A stretch of 64,000 bases of DNA, from the NCBI GenBank assembly GCA_023512835.1, contig CM042091.1:42298107-42362106 (forward strand). The letters are read 5' to 3'. The notes beneath the pieces were generated by a model. The model searched no databases. It was given only the letters and a program-made list of their open reading frames with translations, and had not been told where the DNA came from. This DNA is from Taxillus chinensis (taxonomy: Eukaryota; Streptophyta; Magnoliopsida; Santalales; Loranthaceae). Shown piece after piece: positions 54,400 through 64,000 of this stretch. The translations under genes were made by a program, and so were the position numbers. Position 1 is the stretch's first letter, and each line of letters starts with the position of its first letter.

Positions 54400-57300
54400 T
54401 CATGCAAATCTTACACCCTTCTTCATCACACATGCCAGGGAGGCATATCCCCTTTTGCTGAATGAATGATATGGTTCAGACTTTGGTCTGTATCCACAGG
54501 CTGTAGCTTCTCTATTTAGTCTGTCAACAACTTCCTTTTTTTTCCACACTTCAGGGTCTCCGTGGGCTTCAACTTCTCTAAAAAGTAGATCAACAAATCT
54601 ACTTTTCTTCCTGATTTCATGATGTCTTACGAGCTCAGAACGATGATTACCGAATGGAGAATTAGGGTCGTAATGAAACATATGGTTCTTGGGATACATG
54701 ACAGGATAAGGCATGTTTGGAAAGTATAAGCCCATAACATTCTTCGATCTTAATTCTTTTGCATCATCAACACCAGGGTTCTGCTCAATCCAAAGGAGGT
54801 AATTTAACATTGGCATCAGATTCAGAAGATCCAATCTAAAAATGGTCTTAGTGTAGCACGCATAAAAATATAAATTTATTCCACGCATAAAAAGATAATA
54901 GTTTTAACGCCAGTATTTTAACATCAGAGTAAACAAATTTCACAGCACAAATCATAGTCTACCCAAAAATAACCAATAACGTCAGGTTGTTTTATCCATA
55001 TCTGTATGCATTTATGCATGAAAACAGCGTCACTATTAATTCCTCAGAGAACAGCATGACATGATTAAAAGTAAATGTGAGAAAACAAGAATTGATGAAA
55101 TGAGCCCTTCAAACTACTAGAAATGGTATTCAGACAATATAGAGCATGTAAGCCTCCACAATAACAAATTTAATCATGAACTTGTTAAAGTTGTTCATTT
55201 AATCTGAAAATCTAGGTTAAGAAGGGTCAAAGCCACATCGGGTTAGATTTAGGTTTTGGATTAAGAAGCCAAATATTTCTGGCCCAACAGCGCTATGTTG
55301 GACATAAAGCTTCAGTATTAAATGATCAGGACCTAAAAGATAAAATTAAGCCAGCTGCAGGCCAAAATCCCAATGTTAACCAATAAAATTAAGACATGCA
55401 TGACGCATGGTTCATTGGCCTCAAGCAGCACCTCTCTACCTGTCGTTGCTAACCAATAAAAAATCGCACTCCACTGCTGACTTACAATAATTGAGAACAT
55501 GACTTTAAAGAACACTCTGGTATGGCCAGCGTTCAAAAAAATCAAATAAAACGTACCCAGGTCATCCTGGAAACAATATTCTATTCACTCAGCAATAATT
55601 TTATATATATAAAAATATAAATAATTCAGTAAAAATATATAAATAGGCCAGAAACTATTAAAAACATATCTGATGCCTCTAGCCCATTCAAGCTGCCCAC
55701 ACAAAATAAAAAATAAAAAAAATCACTGCTTGCTAAGCCAGAATATGAACTTGTGTGCAAACCCTACAGACACTTGTGTAGCAAGAAGCCATTTTAGCCT
55801 TTCCAAAGGCCTGTAAATGAGCCGAGCCGAACGAGTTTGGCCGAGTTCGAGCCGAGCTTGTACAGTAACCGAGTCGAGCCGAGCCGAGCCGAGCCTGTAC
55901 AGTAACCGAGCCGAGCTTGTACAGTAACGAGCCGAACTTGTACAGTGTCGAGCTCGAGCTCGATTCGAGCTTAGTCGAGCGAGTATCGAGTGTGTCGCTT
56001 ATTTAAAGGTAAATGTTCGATAAATTTGTAAACGATTCGAGCCGAGTCGAGCTTGTACAGTAACCGAACCGAGTCGAGTCGAGCTTGTACAGTAACCGAG
56101 TCGAGCTTGAACAGTAACGAGTCGAGCTTGTACAGTATCGAACTCGAGCTCGAGTCGAGTTTAGTCGAGCGAGCTATCGAGTGTATCGGCTCATTTACAG
56201 GCCTACTTCCAATTAAGATTTTCATCAAAGGAGATATAAAGTCAAAGTCACCAGAATCTTCAAGGTCCAAGACAGTGACCATCTCTTCCAATGGATTACA
56301 ACCTCTAGGAAATCAATCAGAATTGAAGGGAGAGAGGGTGAGACTCAGACAAAAAATGGGAAGTAAAAGTAATTAGCTCAATATTTTATGATAGCATGAA
56401 AAATATTGTATTTTTATAACCCGGGAACAACCCTAGATGGTAGCAGACCCAGCGACTCTGGCATGCGACCAAACCAGGGGGTGGGCCTGTCCCATTGTCC
56501 CCCAACCCACCAGGTAATATGACCTTAGGGAGCTTGTCCCTGCGCGGTTTTGAACGCAGGACATCTTGTGACACCTATGCCTGACCAAACCGTTAGGACA
56601 GCCCACGGGAGGTAAGAAAAAATCATATTCAATACAACAGCAGCCCAAACTACCATGAAATAAGATTAATGCAATTCTAATATATATACTAAGGGGAAAA
56701 AGGAAGAAAAGAAGCTGAGCAGATCATAATTTTCCTCAACTTACACTTTTAGGATTAATATCACTCAAATCAGTGTCCTTGTCAACCAGATTGATCCCTT
56801 CTTCTTCGAGAAGCATCTTGAAATCATTTATTACTTTTTCCTTGGACATCTGTATCAAGAAAAAAAATAGTAACATTTGAAGAAGGGCCATAAAAAAAAC
56901 GTTGCTTATAGCCAGCAACATATTCCAACAGAAAATAATCAGACAAATAAAGTTCGAAAGGCACTGGCAAACATGAGGCAATCATATGAAGCACAAAAAA
57001 AGTAAGAGGTCTGTAATAGCAACTAACATGTCTCTCTGTCTGTACATAGGTTTCAAGGGCATCACCAGCTTTCTCAAAAATTTCAAGCATTTCCAGCACA
57101 TAGCACACTACTGTCTTCCTAGTTTTACAGGCACTAAGCAACTTTGAATTCATACTAACGGGCATCAATTTTATGTCTGCATCAGTTAGCCATTCCATTT
57201 CCCCAATGAGGCATTTGTCAATCGACGGGTTTTTGTTGGTTGTGTGCAAGCACTTTTTCCGAGCCACCATCAGAAGTGTGGCAGCCTCAACTATTCTCCC

Positions 57301-58436
57301 ATCAATACAATACTGTTTAAATATTTCATCAATGCCCTCAGTGGTTTGTGCAAGCAGTCGACAGACGTGCAGGGGTAGTTCCTGTCACAGTTGAAACTCC
57401 ATCATTACTAATCAGTCCCTTTTATGCATGCTTATAAATAGAGAACACATGAAATAGATGATATCTTCGCTCATAGAAACCAACCATTTGTGGCAGACAA
57501 AGTTTACAAATTAAATTGAGAATGGATTTTTCTTGGTCCCAACGAGAAAGGTAGTAGTGATACCTACTCAATGCAGGGAACAAAAAAAACAAAACAAAAA
57601 CAACATCAATGCTCGTTTCACATAGTAAAATTGTGCATGTAACAGGGAGGGAAAGAAAGGCAACACTGGTAGTACTTTAACATTTCAAGAGCTACATTAA
57701 GGGGCAACAAGCCACCCCTTGTATTTTCGCCAGATATAGTTCTTTTATCAGTTCGGGCTCCATGGCGAAGAAACAGATCCACCAAATCATATTGCATATC
57801 TGCCGACACATAATGTAATGGATATCCTCCATGCAAAACTGGGGCATTAAGATTGAAAGTTACACGAGCTTGTCCATCAAGCACTGACGTGATACAATTT
57901 ATTGATCTTGAAGTTATCATTGAGTAAAAAAGTCCCGGGGGGCAGGTGCGAAATTTAAAGAAATGCATCCTGTCGATAAACTTTTCCTTATCATCATTTT
58001 TTAACAGATTGAAAAATTTGGTGTCGAAACCAAAAGACTCAGGATCATTGCGGTAAACCTGCGTATATAAAAGTTATCATGAGTTTTAATACAAATCTAG
58101 GATCAACAAACAAGGAGGACACGAATAGATCACCCAGGTGAACAAAAATACTAAAATAGGACCAATTAGTAATATGCGACTGACCAGATCAGATGAAAAC
58201 AAACTAAAATCAACATCGTCCATAATTGATCACTTGTTCTATCGATGGTTAGCAGCTTACACCCATACATACATACATATGTGTGTGTAGATGAAGGCAC
58301 ATGAAAAAAAATGAAAGCACATAAAGACAAAACAAAACACAAAAGCAAAAACAAGGAAGAAGCAAAGTTTTATGGCATACATCTTCAGGCTCGGACATTT
58401 TATTCTAGAGTTGCAAAACTTCGATCGCTGTTGTTC
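54400..58436 (-). CDS. Ankyrin-repeat protein gene, multi-exon
   Basis: The one clear host gene. Exons read from splice sites (minus strand): 58436-58381 with ATG at 58398 (MSEPED); 58058-57676 (VYRNDPESFGFDTKFFNLL..); 57563-57485 (YHYYLSRWDQEKSILNLICK); 57381-57028 (ELPLHVCRLLAQTTEGIDEI.. to ..LETYVQTERH); 56849-56748 (MSKEKVINDFKMLLEEEGIN..DINPK); 56302-56207 (CNPLEEMVTVLDLEDSGDFD..); and a last exon of about 54835-54400 (FPNMPYPVMYPKNHMFHYDP.. ending KKGVRFA). Phases agree except between the last two, so a short exon is probably missing from my model. The ankyrin helix-turn-helix is seen in HGGYPLHYVSADMQYDLVDL followed by FLRHGARTDK. The frame is free of stops, so the gene is probably active. 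Ankyrin repeats bind proteins; the specific role is unknown. Two 5'-UTR exons lie upstream (58649-58530, and one ending at 58740). Confidence 0.82.
55807..56204. mobile_element. hAT-like MITE in an ankyrin-gene intron
   Basis: About 398 bp with terminal inverted repeats AGGCCTGTAAATGAGCCGA (left) and its inverse TCGGCTCATTTACAGGCCT (right). Flanks CTTTCCAA (55799-55806) and ACTTCCAA (56205-56212) match at 6 of 8 positions, a decayed 8-bp duplication. The interior is built of repeated GAGCCGAG and GCTTGTACAGTAAC units. Its right end lies two bases from an exon. Confidence 0.75.
56419..56606 (-). mobile_element. tRNA-derived SINE in an ankyrin-gene intron
   Basis: A GC-rich 190-bp island in AT-rich intron sequence. 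On the minus strand it starts CTCCCGTGGGCTGTCC and contains a Pol III B-box GTTCAAAAC (56547-56555; consensus GWTCRANNC), with an A-box-like GGTCAGGCATAGG about 30 bp upstream, the tRNA spacing. It ends GTTCCCGGGTTAT before an A/T-rich tail. Layout and sequence resemble the plant Au-type SINEs. The duplication at its ends is not clear. Confidence 0.55.
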
Positions 58437-58529
58437 CTATTGAATCCTGGACATAAATAACAATAAGTAATAGAACTATATAGAATGCACAAGACATATG
58501 GTGAGGTTTAAATAGAAGTGATGGAAAAC

Positions 58530-58884
58530 CTTAGCTTCCTCCAAACCAGAACATACCAGACCAGACAGGAGCATAGAGAATGTAACAACGAAAGAGGAGC
58601 GCAGCTGCTAATTTTTCTTCAACCTCCACGGGGTGTCGGAGCTGAAACCCTGCGGGAATAAACAGATGTATTACTCGATGAAAATTTAAATAAAATAAAA
58701 TAACACAAATGAGGAATCTTGCAGTCGGGCTCGCGTTACCGTTGCCGCGGAGTCGGATGCCGACCTGGCGTGTCAGAGATTGGTGGTGGAAGAGATGGTT
58801 AATTATAAAAAAACCGGTCTCTCTCTTGCCTTCTCTCTCTCCCGCCTCCAGAGACCGCCCCCGCCGCGCAGATCGTCGTCGACC

Positions 58885-58923
<39 letters not shown>

Positions 58924-59120
58924 AGAGAGGGAGAGTGGGGCTTTGTTCTTCAGCAGTGGATCGACGGAGCAGCTTGTCGTCGTCGTCGTCAACGTCGACC
59001 AGAAAGGGGCTTCGTTCTTCAATTCATCGTCGACCACTCAGAGAGAGACAAAGAGAGTCATTCTCGACGGAACGAACAGTGGATCACCGAGCAGCAGCAG
59101 CGGTGACTTACTGGTTGTTT
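58530..59120 (-). promoter_or_regulatory. 5' UTR exons and promoter region of the ankyrin gene
   Basis: On the minus strand, a leader ends CGGCAACG|GTAACG (58740), a UTR exon spans 58649-58530 (acceptor CCCGCAG|GG, donor CTAAG|GTTTTC), and the ATG exon begins at 58436. Upstream is a (GA)n/(CT)n tract at about 58889-58918, a common feature of plant core promoters and leaders. A local duplication with the motif TCGTCGACCACTCAGAGAGA lies at about 58875 and 59027. Confidence 0.6.
58889..58918. repeat. (GA)n microsatellite
   Basis: About 30 bp of uninterrupted GA, close to the inferred 5' end of the ankyrin gene. Confidence 0.85.
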
Positions 59121-59129
59121 TCGGATAAA

Positions 59130-61516
59130 AAAAATTAAAAATTAAAAATAACAAAAAAAAATTAAATAATAATTATTTTTATTTTTATGCCTTAAAAGAA
59201 TTTAAAGAATGAAAACAACGTTTTATTGTTTTTAGTTTTATGTTTTTTATACTCGAAAACAACTATCATATTTTAAAACAAAACAAAAAACAGGTAAAAC
59301 AAACATGCCCGTATTTTCTAATCAATATCGATGTTATTCTAGGTATAAATCTTCACCTTAAATTTTCTAGATTCATTGGGTCGTGATATTGGACCAGAAT
59401 AAATTATCGGATTCATGTACGTATTTAAAAACATAAATTTATTAATTGTTTTCGTGTCAGATGAGGTGTCCGCTAGCTACCTCTGTCTCTATCTGCTGGC
59501 CACCCTCCCTCCACATTTTTCTCTCTCTGTTCTCTCTGTATGCCGCTGCTAGGCCAGATCCGCCGACACGCCCCCGAATTTGGAGATCCCTTGTCAGCGA
59601 TCCGTCCACCTCCCAGAACCTCCTCCTCCGCCACTGCGCCACTCAGATCCTTTGTCATTCGTCAATTATCTACCTTATCTCTATTCTAAGCGAAGGTTCT
59701 TCCGATTTTAATTTTCATTTTTAATATCATTAATTACTAATTAATGCATTAAGGATTTAATTTTTGTTAATTAATTAAGAAATTAGTAATTAATTAAAAA
59801 TATATTTGAAAATTAGTATTCCATTAATGTCTTTAGTAATTATAATCAGAAATTAGTATGCCATTAATACCACAATTAAAATCGGGATTTAGTAATTAAT
59901 TAGTAATATAATTAAGGAATTAACATTTTTAAGTGAGAATTAAAATTTTGGGAATTAAATTTCATTAATGCATTAATTATTGTTATTATCATTTTATAAT
60001 GCACTAATTAAGAATTAATTCGGTCATTAGTAATTAATTAAAAATATTTTTGGAAATTAGTATTCAATTAATGGCTTTAGTAATTTTAATCGGGAATTAG
60101 TAATTAACTAGTAATATAATTAAAGAATTTATATTCTTAATTGTGAATTAATATTTTTAAGTGAGAATTAAAATTTTGGGAATTAAATTTAGTTAATGCA
60201 TTAATTATTGTTATTACAATTTTGTAATACACTAATTAAGAATTACTACATTAATGTCATTATAATTAGTAATTCAAATTTCGTTTTGAGAATTAATTTA
60301 CTAATTTCCGAACTGAAGTGATAATTAAAGATTCGGTACAAAAATTAAAGTAGTAATTTCCGAACCGAAGTAAAAATTAAAGTTTCAGTTCAGAAATTAA
60401 TACACTAATTCTCGACCCAAACTCTTCAGGTTCGAGAATTATAATATTAATTGTCGAACCGAAGTTGGAATTAAAGCTTCGATTTGAAAATTAAAGCACT
60501 AATTCTCGAACCGAACACTTCGGTTCGGAAATTAATACACTAATTCTCAACCCGAACTCTTCGGTTCGGGAATTAAAGTATTGATTTTCAAAACGAAGTA
60601 AGAATTAAAGCTTCAGTTCAAAAATTAATGCACTAATTCGCGAAACGAACTCTTCGGTTCGTGAATTAAAACATTAATTTTCGAATTGAAACGAAAATTA
60701 AAGCTTTGGTTCTGAATTTTAAGCATTAATTTCCGAACCAAAGTGAGAATTTTAAGCCTTAATTCTTGCCTTGTGAATTAAAATGTCATTAACTATTGAT
60801 TATTGTATTTAAATATAAATTAATGATTATAATCTATTTAATTTATTTAGAATCGAAAATTATTATTTCCTTAATTAATTAAGGAATTAATAATTAATCA
60901 GGTCATTTGTAATGGGAATTAGTATTTGGTTAATGCCATTAGTAATTATAATTGAGAATTAGTAATTAATCACGAATATAATTAAGATATTTATATTCCT
61001 TAATTACGAGTTAATATTTTTGACAGAAAATTAAAATTTCAGGAATTAAAATAGGAAAATAAATTAAGTTAAAGTATTAATTATAATTTTGTTAATGCAT
61101 TATTGATTAATGTATTTAATATAAAAATAAATATTGTAAATATCATTATAATCAGAAATTAAAATTTAATATCCGAAGTCATGTTTTCACTGAAAGAAGA
61201 GAGAGAGGGAGACATGTTCCGTAAATTTTGGATCTGGGTCCGTAAAACGTGAGGTGTTAAAAAAATAGTGCGTAGTATTTTCGCAGCCATGCTGGAAGCC
61301 TCGTTGGAGTGCCATGTTGGAAGGACACGTAGATCCGGCTTTGATTCCGGTAGATTTATCCGGTCAAAAATATTAATTCGGTTTCGTGTGCTTGGTTGGA
61401 ATCGTGGGGCATGTAATCGTGGCATCACCTAATTTTATTTAAATTATATATATGTAATTAAATATTAATGATTATAAAGTATTTTTAAAATATATATTTT
61501 AGTTAAAAGTTTTAAT
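59130..61516. other. Very AT-rich intergenic DNA
   Basis: Dominated by permutations of TTAATTAATGCATTAATTA. No gene is supported. A GC-richer island at 59446-59700 (TCTCTCTGT tracts, CCGCCGACACGCCCCC) looks like a leader or exon relic but has no recognisable product. A second GC-richer patch lies at 61160-61430. Confidence 0.55.
60290..60770. repeat. Degenerate repeat with TTCGGTTCG hairpins
   Basis: About eight imperfect units of roughly 55-65 bp, each alternating GAATTAAAGC and ACTAATTCTCGAACCGAA. Several form hairpins; the best is a perfect 9-bp stem CGAACCGAA-CAC-TTCGGTTCG at 60507-60527. Confidence 0.7.
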
Positions 61517-61524
61517 AAATTATG

Positions 61525-62245
61525 TAGGGGTGTGCATTTAGACGCCCAACTCGCTCTATTCGCCCGATCCAACCTGCTACCCGCGAATAAAATTTAGGAA
61601 AAATCTTTTTGCATGTACATTGTGTAGGTAATCCGTGCAAGGGCACTTTTCTTGCCATTGGATTGGTATGAATAAAAAGTTTTAAAAAATAATAATATCA
61701 ATCCAACGATAGTGAAGATGCCCATGCCCGGATTACCTCCATATTCTACCTGTACGTAGCATTACTCTAAAAATTATTTTATGGTGGATTAGGTCGGTTG
61801 GCGGGTGAGAATGCTCAAACCCGCTACTAATCCGACCTGCCGCGCTCCATTATAAAAATAGAGCAAATCTTATCATTTATCTATTAGACATTAGTTTATT
61901 ATCGTCTCTCTCTCATTGAGAGAGGTGAGGGGTATGCAGCGTGACGCCTATGATTGTGAGTTTATGATATTGCGATCCATAAATCTCGTATCTTTCCTCA
62001 TTTGTGATTATAAATATATTGTGAATAAAATAATATATTTTTGATTATAATTATTTTATATTTTATGCGTTCAATTTTTTAATGTATATCATTTAATTAT
62101 ATACTAATAAACGGCAGTTGGCACCCGCTCAACCCGCCGATTAGCACCTGCCAAAAATTTAACAAACCTGTCGATTATTGAGGTTGATGGGTCGGTTGAT
62201 GATTTAGCCTTTCACCCGACCCCACCCAACCCATGCACACCCCTA
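61525..62245. mobile_element. hAT-type MITE, 721 bp
   Basis: Exact 8-bp duplication AAATTATG (61517-61524 and 62246-62253). Terminal inverted repeats TAGGGGTGTGCAT (left) and its inverse ATGCACACCCCTA (right). The TAGGGGTGT end is shared with the right end of the MITE at 32162. No transposase frame. Confidence 0.9.
61611..61760. mobile_element. Foldback element nested in the 61525 MITE
   Basis: Two arms of about 60 bp form an imperfect inverted repeat. The left reads GCATGTACA..GAGG/TAGGTAATCCG..GGGCA..CCATTGGATTG and the right is its inverse from 61760. It lies wholly inside the hAT MITE. I could not settle a TSD. Confidence 0.5.
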
Positions 62246-62370
62246 AAATTATGAATTTTATCTCATTTAATTATTTAAAAGTCATAATTTATTTAAAATT
62301 TTTATAAAATACGGATTTCATATTTTATAGTCATATGTAATTAATATTAAGCCACATATATATAATATTA

Positions 62371-62727
62371 AACAATTTGATAAATCCAATACTAGTGCTC
62401 TATCAGGAGAATTAAACTGAAAAAATATAAACATATGATTTATTTGATATGAGTTTTTGTTTTTGTATTCTGTTTTCTTAATTCTATTAGAATTTATGTT
62501 AAATTGTAATTTGTATACAATTTATATTTAAAAGAGAGACAGTGTGTTTTAACAAATATATATTAAAAAAATAAGAAAACAATTTGATAAGTCCAATGCT
62601 AATGCTCTAACAAGAAAATTAAAGTGAAAAAAATAAACATATGACTTATTTGATATGAGTTTTGGTTTTTGTATTTTGTTTTCTGAATTCTATTTGAATT
62701 CGTATTGAATTGTAATTTGTAAAAAAA
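62371..62727. repeat. Direct duplication, 207-bp period
   Basis: About 150 bp starting AACAATTTGATAAATCCAAT (62371) recurs at 62578 with about 10% difference, separated by about 57 bp. No coding capacity. Confidence 0.75.
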
Positions 62728-62735
62728 AATTGTAT

Positions 62736-63489
62736 CTCCCGATAGAATTAATTTCGATTTGGAAATAAAAAACAGTTAAAAATTGTTTGGTACCGTCCTA
62801 ATTTTGAATTGTTTTTCAAAATAGTGGTCCTAATATAGCCATATTCTAATTTAATAATAATATAATTTTGAAATAGCTTTTAAAAATGACGGGTCTTGTA
62901 ACCGCTTTTAAAACTTTTTTCTATTTTCAAATTTAAACTCAATTTTGTTAGGAGATTCTAATAATTTTTTGATTTTAAATTTTAAAATTTTTACCTATTT
63001 TATTACGTAGGCACATCAAAAAAAATTCCCTAGTTTTTTTGACCCAATATTAAAAAATACATACTTTTTAAAAAACACATTCTCTCTCCTATTAATATAA
63101 AAAATATTTTCAAATTATAATTCAACATGAACTTCAATAAAATTTAGAAAATAGAATACATAAATCAAAACTCGTACCAAACACACCATTAAAAATAGTT
63201 TTTAAAAACTATGGGACTCACTATTTTTTAAAAATATTTTTAAATTTATATTATTATTAGAATGAGCTTACATTGTAATAACTCATGTTTAAGGTTCTGA
63301 GAGATATCCATGTAATGAAATGCATATCGAGAAATAAATATATCTAAACAGGAATATGTTCGTCAAATGGAGCGTTTTGACTATAATTGGGCTCGATTTA
63401 GAATCCAATTGGAGTTTGGGACCTATGAGGGTAATTTGGATATTTTAAGAAATAAAATGAAGTATAAATAGATAAAAGAGGGGAGGAAC
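62736..63489. other. AT-rich intergenic DNA
   Basis: No gene or clear element. It ends directly at the LTR start at 63490. Confidence 0.6.
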
Positions 63490-64000
63490 TGTTGGATCGA
63501 ACCCAAAATTTGGATGATACTGATAAAACCCTATGTAATTTGGTTTGAGATATTTCAATGTTTATTCTAACTTGTTGCAGAAGATAAGTTAAACTGGTTC
63601 TTCACTCGAGAGTGCAAAGCTAAGGACATGATACATAATCCTGATCCGGACCAACGTGAATGTCGTCAATCGACTTGGTAAATAACCAAGTTATTACAAG
63701 ATATGGAGTAAGGATTATTAGCGCGGACTAAGCACTTAAAGATATGGACTAAGGAATCTGGGTCTTACACTTAAACGGAGTAAGAATCCTAGTCTACAAC
63801 TCGCGCGGAGTAAGAGAGCACTATTGCGTAATAAGGAGCTAAGTCTTCCACTCACGCGGACTATGGACAAGAAGATGTGAAGTAAGAAATCCAAATCTTT
63901 CATTCACGCAGAATAAGGAAGGACTTGTGCGGAATAAGAACCTAAGTCTTTTGTTCGCACGGAGTAAGGAAAAGAAAAGCGGAGTTAGAAATCCGAACAT
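63490..64000 (+). repeat. Copia-A-family 5' LTR, cut by the window end
   Basis: Starts TGTTGGATCGAACCCAAAA and follows the copia-A LTR (read from 2892 leftwards), including TGATAAAACCCTATGTAATTTG-like sequence and the GGTAAATAACCAAGT segment. From about 63703 it carries the family's CGGAGTAAG-type repeats (at least ten). Plus-strand here, so the element body lies beyond the window. Confidence 0.85.

Noticed and set aside
59446..59724. A 92-codon frame in a GC-richer island
   Set aside because: It has leader-like CT-rich sequence and no recognisable protein motif; it may be a relic of a gene 5' end, but this cannot be supported.

Overview
This window is plant nuclear DNA, almost certainly from an angiosperm with a repeat-rich genome; I cannot name the species. 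The evidence is Ty1/copia and Ty3/gypsy elements whose primer-binding sites match plant initiator tRNA-Met, chromovirus integrases with C-terminal chromodomains, an L1-type LINE, hAT-type MITEs with 8-bp target-site duplications, and one intron-containing host gene. No bacterial genes, rRNA genes, intact tRNA genes, CRISPR arrays or pararetroviral genes were seen.

Left part (1-6569): the 5' LTR and broken gag of a minus-strand copia element (copia-A), then the 3' untranslated part and 3' LTR of a probable Athila/Tat-type gypsy element, followed in tandem by a 5'-truncated second copy of the same LTR.

Centre-left (6570-34585): a four-level nest. A minus-strand copia element (copia-B) was split by an 8.6-kb coding-free LTR element (a LARD; TSD ATCTC). 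The LARD's 5' LTR was split by a minus-strand chromovirus (gypsy-D; 4-bp TSD GGCG). The gag of gypsy-D was split by a Tekay/Del-like chromovirus (gypsy-B; TSD CGACG). The copia-B 5' LTR also carries a hAT MITE. Every junction can be read in the sequence. The LARD and gypsy-B share a duplicated hairpin-plus-polypurine 3' module, which suggests that the LARD is a parasite of the Tekay lineage.

Middle (34586-43103): AT-rich DNA with a complete 1.85-kb LTR element (481-bp LTRs, TSD CATTA), an uncharacterised exon-like reading frame at 39626-40261, and a long-TIR element that carries a fragment of a trihelix transcription-factor gene.

43104-53886: an L1-type LINE with its tail and TSD, split by a second copy (gypsy-C) of the gypsy-D family. 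The gypsy-C LTRs are almost identical, yet its coding region has many frame breaks.

54400-58900: the only well-supported host gene, a minus-strand, multi-exon ankyrin-repeat protein. One intron holds a MITE that abuts a splice donor, and another holds a tRNA-derived SINE. From 59100 to 63489 the DNA is very AT-rich, with degenerate hairpin repeats, another hAT MITE containing a nested foldback, and a 207-bp-period duplication. A second copia-A-family LTR begins at 63490 and runs off the window.

Nearly all retroelement genes are broken by stops or frameshifts, so they are annotated as pseudogenes or fragments. Some single-base frame breaks could be assembly errors.
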